From MFD01275-c22 sp963705885 (GTDB lineage: Bacteria > Actinomycetota > Actinomycetes > JACCUZ01): DNA of 64,000 nucleotides. How positions within the stretch are numbered: the stretch's first letter is position 1; each line of letters starts with the position of its first letter. The stretch spans positions 2,046,001 through 2,110,000 of the forward strand of contig OY970120.1 in NCBI GenBank assembly GCA_963705885.1, read 5' to 3'. Below the pieces are notes generated by a model. The model saw nothing but the letters and a program-made list of their open reading frames with translations, was not told the DNA's origin and did no database searches. The position numbers and the translations under genes were made by a program. Positions 33,971-41,963 of this stretch are shown here, one piece after another.

Positions 33971-34355
33971 CGGCGGACGAGCCGGCCGGACGGCCGCGTC
34001 GGGACCCTCGGGTCCCGCCGAGGAAAGTCCGGGCTCCACAGGGCAGGGTGGTGGGTAACACCCACCCGGGGTGACCCGCGGGACAGTGCCACAGAGAACA
34101 GACCGCCGGACCCGTCTTCGGGCGGGACCGGTAAGGGTGAAACGGCGGTGTAAGAGACCACCAGCGCCCGGGGTGACCCGGGCGGCTCGGCAAACCCCAC
34201 CCGGAGCAAGGTCAGACAGGGAGCGTTCGAGGGCGGCCCGCCCGAGCTCCCGGGTAGACCGCAGGAGGCTGTCGGCAACGGCAGCCCTAGATGGATGGCC
34301 GTCCGTGCGCCTCGGCGCACGACAGAACCCGGCTTACAGGCCGACTCGTCCGCCG
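33971..34355 (+). ncRNA. rnpB: RNase P RNA, bacterial class A
   Basis: The terminal stem CGGCGGACGAG (33971-33981) pairs with CTCGTCCGCCG (34345-34355). Between them are the universal RNase P blocks: GAGGAAAGTCCGGGCTCCAC near 34020, CACAGAGAACAGACCGCC near 34090, GGTAAGGGTGAAACGGCGG and GTAAGAGACCACCAGC near 34130-34170, CGGCAAACCCCACCCGGAGC near 34190, and ACAGAACCCGGCTTACAGGC near the 3' end. It matures the 5' ends of tRNAs. Ends are placed by the pairing of the terminal stem and could differ by a few bases. About 22 bases of the 3' end overlap the convergent mscS gene. Confidence 0.95.
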
Positions 34356-35260
34356 CCTGTCCTGAGCCCGCCGCCCGGGGTGATCTCGCCGTCGTCCTGC
34401 AGCGCCGCCCGGAAGCTGGGGGTCGCCTGCAGCGCGACGATGTCGGCCGGCATCTCGACGCCCGCCTCGTCGAGCGCAGACTTGACCTGCGTGATGGCCC
34501 GGGACAGGACGATGCGCGTCTCGCGTTGCTCGGACGCGCACCAGAACCGGGCCTCGATGTCGACGGTCGAGACGCCGAGCTCGGCGACGAGCGCCTCCGG
34601 AGCCGGCTCGGCCCCGACGCCGTCGACCCCGCGCAGCGCGCCGACCACGACGTCGCAGGCCTCGCGCGCGTCGTTCTCGTAGGCGATGCCGACCGTGAAC
34701 GACAGACGACGCTCGTCGAAGTGTGTCTGCACCCGGATGACGCTCTTGTACACGTCCCGGTTCGGGATGAGCACGAGCTGGCCGTCGAACGTCCTGATCC
34801 GCGTCTCACGGATGGTGATGGCCTCGACCGTGCCCGTCTGCTCCTGCACCTGGATCTGGTCGCCGGAGCGGAACGGCTGCCGGAAGAGCAGCAGCACGCC
34901 GGAGAGCGTGTTCTCGAGGATGTCCTGGAACGCGAACCCCACCGCGACCGAGAAGAAGCCGAGCCCGGCGAGCAGGTCGACCGGCTTCACCGAGGGGAAA
35001 GCCGCCGCGGTGGCGCTCAGTGCGGCGGCGCCGAAGAACAGCCATCCCGCGAGCTTGCTCATCACCGTGGCGAAGCTGGGCGTTCGGTTGCGGCGCAGCC
35101 ACCGGTGCAGCGCCCAGCGCAGCAGCCGGGACAGCACGTAGCCGAGCAGGATGATGACGATCGCCACGCCGATGCGCGGGATCGCCTCGAGGAACGTCGT
35201 GACCATGCCGCCCGCCGAGTCGCTGACCTCCTCGACGGGCTGGTCCAGTGCGCGGTTCAC
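34334..35260 (-). CDS. Small-conductance mechanosensitive channel (MscS family)
   Basis: This 308-residue channel has three N-terminal membrane segments: ~residues 24-45 (RIGVAIVIILLGYVLSRLL), 67-86 (LAGWLFFGAAALSATAAAF), and the pore helix region 92-120 (LLAGLGFFSVAVGFAFQDIL). The cytoplasmic beta domain follows (FRSGDQIQVQEQTGTVEAI, LIPNRDVYKSVI). It would release solutes during hypoosmotic stress. GTG 35260 overlaps the PRC-barrel gene by 4 bases. The C-terminal ~7 residues are encoded within the RNase P RNA 3' end. Confidence 0.92.
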   Translation of the reverse strand: MNRALDQPVEEVSDSAGGMVTTFLEAIPRIGVAIVIILLGYVLSRLLRWALHRWLRRNRTPSFATVMSKLAGWLFFGAAALSATAAAFPSVKPVDLLAGLGFFSVAVGFAFQDILENTLSGVLLLFRQPFRSGDQIQVQEQTGTVEAITIRETRIRTFDGQLVLIPNRDVYKSVIRVQTHFDERRLSFTVGIAYENDAREACDVVVGALRGVDGVGAEPAPEALVAELGVSTVDIEARFWCASEQRETRIVLSRAITQVKSALDEAGVEMPADIVALQATPSFRAALQDDGEITPGGGLRTGGGRVGL

Positions 35261-35697
35261 GCGTCGACGACGAGGGCGTACGACCCGAGCGACCGCAGCC
35301 GGTCGGCGCCGAATGTGGCGGTGTCGGTGCGTACGGACGTCAGCTCGCCGGAGCCCATGTCGAACTCGACGTCGACCACGGTGCCGGCGTCGAACCCTGT
35401 GGTCGTGAGGACCCGGCTCCCGAGTGCCGCGACCTTGCCCTTCACGGCCTGGGTCTCGCGCTCCGTGCTGACCTGCTCCGGCGTGGAGGACGAGTCGGCC
35501 ATCACGGCATCGGCGCCGAAGGAGGAGATCGCCGACCAGTCGACGACCTGGGCCTTGCGCCCACGACCCGACACGTGGACGGCGTCGACCCGGGTTGCCG
35601 ACGGGTCGACGACGAAGCCCTTGACCTCGCCGATGTCCTCGGCGGTGTCGGAGGCGACGACGGAGCGACCCTCCGCGCCCGTGAACGTCTCGGTCAT
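35257..35697 (-). CDS. PRC-barrel domain protein (downstream copy)
   Basis: This 146-residue soluble protein carries one recognisable PRC-barrel unit at the start (GRSVVASDTAEDIGEVKGFVVDPSATRVDAVHV) and a second, weaker one near residues 88-125 (ALGSRVLTTTGFDAGTVVDVEFD). PRC-barrels bind RNA or protein partners. It overlaps both neighbours by 4 bases and forms a pair with the next protein, so the two may assemble together. Confidence 0.82.
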   Translation of the reverse strand: MTETFTGAEGRSVVASDTAEDIGEVKGFVVDPSATRVDAVHVSGRGRKAQVVDWSAISSFGADAVMADSSSTPEQVSTERETQAVKGKVAALGSRVLTTTGFDAGTVVDVEFDMGSGELTSVRTDTATFGADRLRSLGSYALVVDA

Positions 35698-36266
35698 CGG
35701 TCTCCTCCGGACAGGGCGGACGATCGGTAGGTCTCCACGGCCGCGCCGAAGCCGGCCAGGTCGTTGCGGACGAACTCCGTGGCCTCCGCCGGGAGCAGCA
35801 GGTTGTCCTCGGACAGCGCCATCTGCTCCGAGATCGGGACGAACGCGTTGTCGGCCCGGCTCCCGGAGGCGATCTCGTAGCCCACGGCGGCAGGCTCCTC
35901 ACCGGTGGTCACGATGACCCCGACGACCTCGCCCAGGTCGTCGCCGTCGGCGGAGAGAACGCGGTTCCCGACCACGGAGGTCGCCTCCCCGGATCCGTCC
36001 AGCACGTCCGAGCCCGATTCCGACGCGGAGATCTTGCTCTCGTCGGCGACCATCACCGCCGCCGACCCGATCGCCGCCACCGAGCCCGCGGCGAGGGCGT
36101 CCTTGAGCCGTCCGGCCAGCGCTCCGCGCTTGTTCAGCGTGAAGCCGAGCAGCCGGTGCTGCGACGCGTCGTAGACCACGTCGCGGACCTCCGCGACGTC
36201 CTCACCCGAGGCGATCGAGACCACCGGAAGGCCGATGAGGTCGCCGGCCCGCATGACGTGGGTCAT
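35694..36266 (-). CDS. PRC-barrel domain protein (upstream copy)
   Basis: This 190-residue protein begins MTHVMRAGDLIGLPVVSIASGEDVAEVRDVVYD, a PRC-barrel unit, and has a second at ~residues 90-130 (GNRVLSADGDDLGEVVGVIV). Between them are Ala/Ser-rich helices. The C-terminal helix (ATEFVRNDLAGFGAAVETYRSS) may be amphipathic. It is read from an ATG overlapping the small membrane protein stop. PRC-barrel stress or photosynthesis-like scaffolds are known in this family; the role here is open. Confidence 0.82.
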   Translation of the reverse strand: MTHVMRAGDLIGLPVVSIASGEDVAEVRDVVYDASQHRLLGFTLNKRGALAGRLKDALAAGSVAAIGSAAVMVADESKISASESGSDVLDGSGEATSVVGNRVLSADGDDLGEVVGVIVTTGEEPAAVGYEIASGSRADNAFVPISEQMALSEDNLLLPAEATEFVRNDLAGFGAAVETYRSSALSGGDR

Positions 36267-36409
36267 CGCCGGTGACCCGTCCCGGACCCCTTGCCAGGTG
36301 TCGCGGCGAGCACCGTGCCCTGCCGTCGTGAGCGGCGCATCATCACGAGGAGCACGAGCACCACCAGCACGACCGCGAGTGCGATCGCCGACCAGACCAG
36401 AACGTCCAT
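36263..36409 (-). CDS. Small single-pass membrane protein
   Basis: This 48-residue protein has one membrane segment (VWSAIALAVVLVVLVLLVMM, residues 4-23), followed by a basic stop-transfer and tail (RRSRRQG...GHRR). GGAG lies seven bases before ATG 36409. It leads the operon with two PRC-barrel genes and mscS, each junction overlapping by 4 bases. It may anchor or modulate one of them. It has no name in my knowledge. Confidence 0.75.
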   Translation of the reverse strand: MDVLVWSAIALAVVLVVLVLLVMMRRSRRQGTVLAATPGKGSGTGHRR

Positions 36410-36632
36410 CTGTCTCTCCACCTTCGTCCGTGACCGCTGGACACCTGCCTGCGACCTTGCCCGCCCCACCCGGCACGAACCGTTCGTCACGCAACCGTCA
36501 TGAGACTTGAGGGTCGGTCGCGCGCAGCCGCGCCGCCGAGGAGGTGCGGGTCCACGCTGTGCTCTAGAGTCCTCGCCTGTGCCAGGGCGAGTGCTGCTGA
36601 CCGAACGGGCTCCCGGGTCGGCGAGAGGGTGG

Positions 36633-38018
36633 ATGATCGCTCGCGCCACGTTGCTCTGGGCCTCCGTGGTCGGCGCCGTCACCTTCATGGGGGTCCATGG
36701 CCGTCCGATCGCCGACGACTACTGCAATGCCGTCCGCGTCGAGCGGCTGGGCGTGTTCGGCGCCGCTGAGAGTCTGTTCAACACGTGGCACGGCGGTTGG
36801 TCCGCCGATCTTGTGATCAGCTTCTACGGCAGGCTGATCGTCGGGCTGCCGTTCGGCTGGAGCTACTTTCCTTTCGCCTTGACGACACTGGCGCTGCTGG
36901 TCCTGGCCGCGCGGGCCGTCGTGGTCGGGCTCGGCACCGGCCGTGACCGGGATCCAGCGACATGGCTTCTCAACGTCCCCCTGCTCACGGTGCTCTTCCT
37001 CGTGGGCATCGCCTCGTCCTCGCGCGGCCAGGATCTCCTTTTCGGCGCATTCCTGTGGCAGGCGGCCTCGATCGTCCACCTCTGGCCGATCCTCCTGGGG
37101 ATCACCCTGCTGTTCGCCACCCTTGAGTTGCGGCAGTATTCCCGCCGCGGCGCCGACGTCGCGCTGGTGGCCGGTGCCGTGGTGGTCTCAGGCTTCAATT
37201 TCACCGAGACAGCTGTGTTCGGGGGGGCCGCGACCATGCTGGCTGTCGGGACGGGGGTGGTCGCAGCGTCTGCGCTCGACAGCAAGGCCGCGCTTCGCCG
37301 CACCGCCCGGCGTTATGCGTTGTCCGGCCTGGTGGCTGTCGTCTCCTTCGCCGTGATGTACCTGGCGCCTGGAACGGGTATACGAAGAGGGTTCCTGGAA
37401 GCCCCGGAAGCCGTGGACGACGGGATCATCAGTAGGTTCGTCCGGTTCCAGGAGCTGGTTACCGCGGTGGTCTCCACGTCGCTTGGCCGGCACGGTGTGA
37501 TCCTTGCTCTCGTCCTGGGCGTCGGTCTGGGGATCCTCTCGCGACGGTCAGGGGTGTACGCGATAGACGTCGGGCGCGCGGCGGTAGTCGCGGTGTCCGC
37601 TGCCATGGTCGCCGGAGTCGGCGTCCTGATCACGGCAGCAGGACAGGTGGCGTCGTACCCGGCGCCGTGGCACACCCTGGCGCTGATCCCGATCTGGATC
37701 ATCTGCGCCCTGACACTCGGTGTGGTAGTCGGCGCAGTGCTGCCGGTCGACGGGGTCAGGGTGCCAGGACTCGGTTCCGTCGCCCAAGGTCTGCCGGTGG
37801 TCGTTGCGCTGGTGCTCGCGCTGCATGTGGCCGGGTACGCCGGACTGCTGACCGCGCGATCGTCCCTGTGGGACAGCGGAGCGCCGGCGCCCATTGCCGG
37901 GTTGCCGGACCGGGAAGCCGGCTGGGTGAAGGGGTGCTGGGAGGAGCTTCAGCCGGCTGCTGCGCTGGCTACGGCAGGCGTGTCCGGTCGCGACCGACCA
38001 GCAGGACTCGCGCGGTGA
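36633..38018 (+). CDS. Polytopic membrane protein with GT-C-like DDY motif
   Basis: This 461-residue protein has about ten to twelve membrane segments. After the first segment comes HGRPIADDYCNAV, with an Asp-Asp-Tyr loop as in GT-C glycosyltransferases that use polyprenyl-phosphate sugars. A second feature is WHGGWSADLVISFYGRL. ATG 36633 is preceded by GAGAGGG. It resembles DUF6056-type proteins. Its 3' end overlaps the convergent gtrA-like gene by 50 bases. Its role as a terminal sugar transferase is inferred from topology and neighbours. Confidence 0.7.
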   Translation: MIARATLLWASVVGAVTFMGVHGRPIADDYCNAVRVERLGVFGAAESLFNTWHGGWSADLVISFYGRLIVGLPFGWSYFPFALTTLALLVLAARAVVVGLGTGRDRDPATWLLNVPLLTVLFLVGIASSSRGQDLLFGAFLWQAASIVHLWPILLGITLLFATLELRQYSRRGADVALVAGAVVVSGFNFTETAVFGGAATMLAVGTGVVAASALDSKAALRRTARRYALSGLVAVVSFAVMYLAPGTGIRRGFLEAPEAVDDGIISRFVRFQELVTAVVSTSLGRHGVILALVLGVGLGILSRRSGVYAIDVGRAAVVAVSAAMVAGVGVLITAAGQVASYPAPWHTLALIPIWIICALTLGVVVGAVLPVDGVRVPGLGSVAQGLPVVVALVLALHVAGYAGLLTARSSLWDSGAPAPIAGLPDREAGWVKGCWEELQPAAALATAGVSGRDRPAGLAR

Positions 38019-38361
38019 GGAACGTCAGCGGCAGGGCCAGGGCAGCGCTGACCAGGGGTGCGACGCGCTCGCCGACGCCCAGGCCCTGAACCATGACGAC
38101 GATCATCACCGACGTGACGACGATGTTGACGAGGTAGACCAGCGGGAAGACTGCTGCCCGCCGGGCAGTCGGGGCCACCCGGAACGTGAAGCGGGTCGTG
38201 AGGAAGAACGAGGACACGACGCTCACGAGGTAGGCCAGGACGTGGGCCGCGAGGTACGGCATGACCAGGTGCAGCAGTAGGTAGCACGCGTAGTAGACCG
38301 CCACGTTGCTGACGCCGACGACGACGAACCGGGCGAACCGCTCCAGCTCCCTGCGCCGCAC
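37969..38361 (-). CDS. GtrA-like flippase
   Basis: This 130-residue protein has the four membrane segments of the GtrA family: RFVVVGVSNVAVYYACYLLL, YLAAHVLAYLVSVVSSFFLTTRFTF, AVFPLVYLVNIVVTSVMIVV, and RVAPLVSAALALPLTFLTAR. The RFTF motif ending the second segment is a family hallmark. GtrA proteins are thought to flip polyprenyl-phosphate-linked sugars across the membrane for glycan modification. GTG 38361 has AAGGGG upstream and gives the standard family length; the longer frame to 38595 does not. Confidence 0.85.
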   Translation of the reverse strand: MRRRELERFARFVVVGVSNVAVYYACYLLLHLVMPYLAAHVLAYLVSVVSSFFLTTRFTFRVAPTARRAAVFPLVYLVNIVVTSVMIVVMVQGLGVGERVAPLVSAALALPLTFLTARVLLVGRDRTRLP

Positions 38362-38464
38362 CGCTGCGCCCCTTCCGATCGATCCGCCTCGGCGGGCCAC
38401 GACGGCCCATGACGTAGTGTCGCGGAGCCCGACATCGTCCCGACACAGCGCCCTGGAGGTCCGC

Positions 38465-40030
38465 GTGTCCGTCTCGGAGGTCGCCGAGCGGCCGTCGCGG
38501 GCCCCCGGCGCGCCGCACCGGCCCACCTCGGCATGGATCCTCGCCGTCGGGGTCCTCTTGGCTGCGCTCGTCGCGTGCGCCCCGGTGCTCACCACGAGAT
38601 ACGGCTACGTCGACGACTACAGCCTTCTCTTCGACGACGAGAGAGGTCGGGGCGTCGCGTCACTGGGCGTGGGGCAGGGCCGACCTGTGGCGGCCATGCT
38701 GCAGTGGCTGTTCCTCGGTGCCATCGACGGCGTGTCGGGCCTGGTCGTGATGCGCCTGGTCTCCGTTCTGGCGTTCGCGGCGATGGGCATCGTGCTCGGC
38801 CGGGCGATGCTTGCGCGTGGCTACACGCCGGCCGCGGCCTGGACCGTGGCGGTCGGACTGTTCGCCGTGCCCAGCACCGCCATCATGGTTGCCTGGTCGA
38901 TCCTCTTCTTCGGCGCCGTGGCCGCGCTGCTGGGCGCCGCCGCGGCCGTGCTGGCCGTCGACCCGGACGTTCGGCCGCGGGCGCGGCCCTACCTCACCAG
39001 CCTGCTCCGGCGACGCACTCTCCTGGCCCTCGTCCTGCTCTGCCTCGCCATGCTCAGCTACCAGCCCTCGGCCATGGTGTTCTGGCCGTGCGTCTTCCTG
39101 ATGCTGGCCGCCCCCGCGCGGCGTCCGGGCTGGCGGGCGCTCAGGCTGCCGGTCTGGACGGCGACCGCCGTCGGGGGAGCGGCACTGGTGGTCGGGTTCG
39201 TCGGCGTCAAGGTGGGCGCGTTCCTCGGCGACGAGTCCACACCGCGCGCCGACCTCGTGACAGACCCGGTGAACAAGATCGGCTACCTGCTGTCCGAGGT
39301 GGTCCCCTACGCGCTGTTCCCCTGGCTGCTGGACGGGCGCCTCGCGCTCGGCGTGGTCGTGACGGTCGTGCTCGGGGCCGGCCTTCTCGTGACGCTGCCC
39401 GGAGCGGTGGTCGACCGACTCGTCCTGACGGCCCTGGCCGGCGCGGCCGTGGTGCTCGGCTGGCTGGCGAACCTGCCGATCGCGGAGAACGCGCCCTACT
39501 CCCGCACCGCCGTCGGCGTGATGGTCGCCACGGTGGTGATCGTGGGCGTCGTGGTGGACGGGCTCGTACGCCGGGCGGGCCGTCGTCTGCAGCGCCTCCT
39601 CGTGCCGGTCGTCATGGCCGGGGTCACGGTCCTGGCCGTCGCCTGGACCGGGGACATCCTCCGCACGTACGTCACGCGGCCGGCGAGCACCGAGCTGGAA
39701 CGGATCGAGGCCGCCGTCCGCACCCTGCCCGACGGCGAACCGGTGACGGTGCTCACCGCAGTCCCCACCGAGACCACCCTCGCCCCCCGAACCGTGTCCG
39801 ACGAGTTCGGCCGATCGACCGGCGTCGTCTACTGGGCGCTGCAGGGCGTCACCGAGCTCGTCTACCGGGACGAGTTCGGCGAGTGGCCGCAGCCTGGGCG
39901 GTTCACCTATCCGTCGGACGACGACTACCTCGAGGACCGGCTGCGCGAGCAGCCGTCGTCCGGCTGGGTCCTGGACTACCAGCGGATCCTCGTGCCGGCC
40001 GAAGGACCTGCCGTCTACGACGCAGGCTGA
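38465..40030 (+). CDS. Polytopic GT-C-like membrane glycosyltransferase
   Basis: This 521-residue protein resembles GtrII-type glucosyltransferases. After membrane segment 1 comes GYVDDYSLLFDDE with the Asp-Asp motif, then GQGRPVAAMLQWLF. About ten further membrane segments follow up to residue ~395 and a C-terminal outside domain of ~115 residues (TELERIEAAVRTLPDGEPVTV...). GTG 38465 follows GGAGGT by 4 bases. It starts 103 bp from the divergent gtrA-like gene. The acceptor glycan is unknown. Confidence 0.75.
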   Translation: MSVSEVAERPSRAPGAPHRPTSAWILAVGVLLAALVACAPVLTTRYGYVDDYSLLFDDERGRGVASLGVGQGRPVAAMLQWLFLGAIDGVSGLVVMRLVSVLAFAAMGIVLGRAMLARGYTPAAAWTVAVGLFAVPSTAIMVAWSILFFGAVAALLGAAAAVLAVDPDVRPRARPYLTSLLRRRTLLALVLLCLAMLSYQPSAMVFWPCVFLMLAAPARRPGWRALRLPVWTATAVGGAALVVGFVGVKVGAFLGDESTPRADLVTDPVNKIGYLLSEVVPYALFPWLLDGRLALGVVVTVVLGAGLLVTLPGAVVDRLVLTALAGAAVVLGWLANLPIAENAPYSRTAVGVMVATVVIVGVVVDGLVRRAGRRLQRLLVPVVMAGVTVLAVAWTGDILRTYVTRPASTELERIEAAVRTLPDGEPVTVLTAVPTETTLAPRTVSDEFGRSTGVVYWALQGVTELVYRDEFGEWPQPGRFTYPSDDDYLEDRLREQPSSGWVLDYQRILVPAEGPAVYDAG

Positions 40031-40950
40031 CCCCCGGCGACGGCGAGGAAGTCGTCGTAGTCGCGGATGTAGTCGTCGGCGTCGTAGGGGTGCGAGGCGA
40101 GGACGAGCAGGACTGCGTCCGCGGAGTACTTGTACTGGATGCCCCACACCATCGGCGGCAGGTAGAGCCCGAGCTGGGGCCGGTCGAGCAGGAACTGCTG
40201 GCGGCGGCTGGCGTCGTCGACGACCACCGTGACGCTGCCGGAGACCGCGACGAGGAACTGCTCGCAGACCCGGTGCGCGTGCTCGCCGCGCACCTCCTTG
40301 GAGGGCACGTCGAACACCGTGAAGAATCGCCGCGGCACGAACGGCACCGCGGACGCGGCCTCACCCGCAGTGAGGCTGCCGCGCATGTCGACCGCATGGG
40401 TGAGATGGACGAGCTGAACCCCATCGACGAGCGACTGCGTCACCTCGCCCGACGTCGACGGGGCCGACGCCGCGGTTGCCGACTCCTCGGCGTCGGTGTA
40501 GCCGACGATCCGGGCCGGGTTGCCCACGACGATCGCGTTCGGCGGGACGTCGCGCGTGACCACGCTGCCCGCGCCCACCATGGCCTTCCGGCCGATGCTG
40601 ATGCCGGGGAGGATCGTCGCGTTCGCGCCGATCGACGCCCCCGTGGCGATCGTCGTCACCGGGAAGGCGTCGGGATAGACCTTGCTGCGGGGGAACGGGT
40701 CGTTGGTGAAGGTGGCGTTCGGGCCGATGAACACGTCGTCGCCGACCCGGATGCCGTCCCAGAGCTGCACGCCGGACTTGATCGTGACCCGGTCACCGAC
40801 GACCACGTCGTTCTCGACGAAGACGTGGTCGCAGATGTTGCAGTCGGCGCCGATCACGGCGCCGGGCAGGACGTGGGCGAACGCCCACACCCGGGTCCCC
40901 TCGCCGACCGAGGGACTCTCGCAGATGCCGCCTGGGTGCACGAAGGTCAC
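40015..40950 (-). CDS. WxcM-like bifunctional sugar acetyltransferase/3,4-ketoisomerase
   Basis: This 311-residue protein joins two enzymes. Residues ~1-160 are a left-handed beta-helix acyltransferase (hexapeptide repeats such as VIGADCNICDHVFVENDVVV, PNATFTNDPFPRSKVYP, GVGN-type end VVGNPARIVGYTD). Residues ~180-311 are an FdtA/QdtA-type cupin isomerase (RRFFTVFDVPSKEVRGEHAH, CEQFLVAVSGSVTVVVDD, LYLPPMVWGIQYKYS). WxcM and related proteins make dTDP-3-acetamido-3,6-dideoxyhexose together with a DegT aminotransferase, which is encoded upstream. GTG 40950 has GGGAGG and overlaps the upstream glycosyltransferase stop by 4 bases. Confidence 0.9.
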   Translation of the reverse strand: MTFVHPGGICESPSVGEGTRVWAFAHVLPGAVIGADCNICDHVFVENDVVVGDRVTIKSGVQLWDGIRVGDDVFIGPNATFTNDPFPRSKVYPDAFPVTTIATGASIGANATILPGISIGRKAMVGAGSVVTRDVPPNAIVVGNPARIVGYTDAEESATAASAPSTSGEVTQSLVDGVQLVHLTHAVDMRGSLTAGEAASAVPFVPRRFFTVFDVPSKEVRGEHAHRVCEQFLVAVSGSVTVVVDDASRRQQFLLDRPQLGLYLPPMVWGIQYKYSADAVLLVLASHPYDADDYIRDYDDFLAVAGGQPAS

Positions 40951-41963
40951 GACTGCTCCCTCCCGCCCTCGGCCGGCGCCGCTTCGCCGTCGAAGGCGTC
41001 CCGCCGTGCGACGACCGTAGTGGGCCGCTGCTTGGTGTTCTCGTAGGCCCGCCAGACGTAGGACCCGACGACGCCGAGGCCCGACAGCAGGAGGGACCCG
41101 ATCAACAGGAACGAGAGCATGAGGGGGGTGTAGCCGGACACGTCGACGGACCCGAGCGCCCACGCCACGAACACCACGCTCGCAGCGGTCAGCGAGCCGA
41201 GGACGCCGACGACCCCGATGGCGATCAGCAGGGTGATCGGCAGGTCGGTGAAGGAGAACACGCTGTCCATGAGATATCGCACCTTGCGGCGCAGCGACCA
41301 CCCGCTCTTGCCCTCGGCCCGCTTGGCCCGCTCGTAGGGGACCTCCGCCCGGCTGAAGCCGAGCCAGTAGAGCATGCCGACCAGGCTGGTGTGGGACTCC
41401 CGCAGGGCGACGACCTGGTCGCGCACCTGCGACGTCACGGCGAACACGTCGACGCCACCGCGGGGGATCTCGGGGATGATGAACCGCCGGTAGAAGCTCC
41501 AGTACGCACGCGAAGACAGCGAGGACAACGCCGGGTCGTCGCGCGAGGTCCGCACACCGACGGCCACGTCGCTGCCCTTCTTCAGCGCGGCGAAGAAGCC
41601 CTCGACGAGCTCCGGCGGCTCCTGCAGGTCGGCTGCCACGACCGCGACGTACTGGCCGCGCGCGAGCTGCAGCCCGGCACGGATCGCGGAGAAGGCGCCG
41701 AAGTTCCGCGACAGCTCGACGACCTGGACGGGGAACGGCGCCGCCGGCGCCAGGCTGCGCAGCAGGTCGGCCGAGTCGTCCGGCGAGCCGTCGACGACGA
41801 ACACCGCCTCCATCGACCCCACGACCGCGGGTGAGAGAGCACCGAGCCGTTCGAGCAGCGCGGGCAGCGTCGCGAGGTTGCGGTAGACGGGGACGACGAC
41901 GCTGTGCGTCGGTGCCACGGCGTCGATCTTACGTCCTCCCTCAGCTTCGTCGGAGCGCGTCAC
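40947..41963 (-). CDS. GtrB-like family 2 glycosyltransferase with C-terminal membrane segments
   Basis: This 338-residue enzyme starts with a GT2 domain (SVVVPVYRNLATLPALL, VFVVDGSPDDSADLL, VELSRNFGAFSAIRAGL, VVAADLQEPPELV with the DxD-like acidic pair) and ends with two membrane segments (residues ~235-260 and ~270-300). It belongs to the DPM1/GtrB type that transfers sugar to undecaprenyl phosphate. GTG 41963 is the longest start, overlapping the aminotransferase by 23 bases; GTG 41918, downstream of GGGAGGA, is an alternative. Confidence 0.88.
   Translation of the reverse strand: MTRSDEAEGGRKIDAVAPTHSVVVPVYRNLATLPALLERLGALSPAVVGSMEAVFVVDGSPDDSADLLRSLAPAAPFPVQVVELSRNFGAFSAIRAGLQLARGQYVAVVAADLQEPPELVEGFFAALKKGSDVAVGVRTSRDDPALSSLSSRAYWSFYRRFIIPEIPRGGVDVFAVTSQVRDQVVALRESHTSLVGMLYWLGFSRAEVPYERAKRAEGKSGWSLRRKVRYLMDSVFSFTDLPITLLIAIGVVGVLGSLTAASVVFVAWALGSVDVSGYTPLMLSFLLIGSLLLSGLGVVGSYVWRAYENTKQRPTTVVARRDAFDGEAAPAEGGREQS

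Noticed and set aside
28251..34193. A single minus-strand frame of 1980 codons
   Set aside because: Only its last 367 codons match a protein family (CoA transferase). The rest is antisense or out-of-frame to the oxidoreductase, flavoprotein, ribonuclease and RNase P RNA genes and is low-complexity Arg/Gly/Pro, typical of high-GC shadows.
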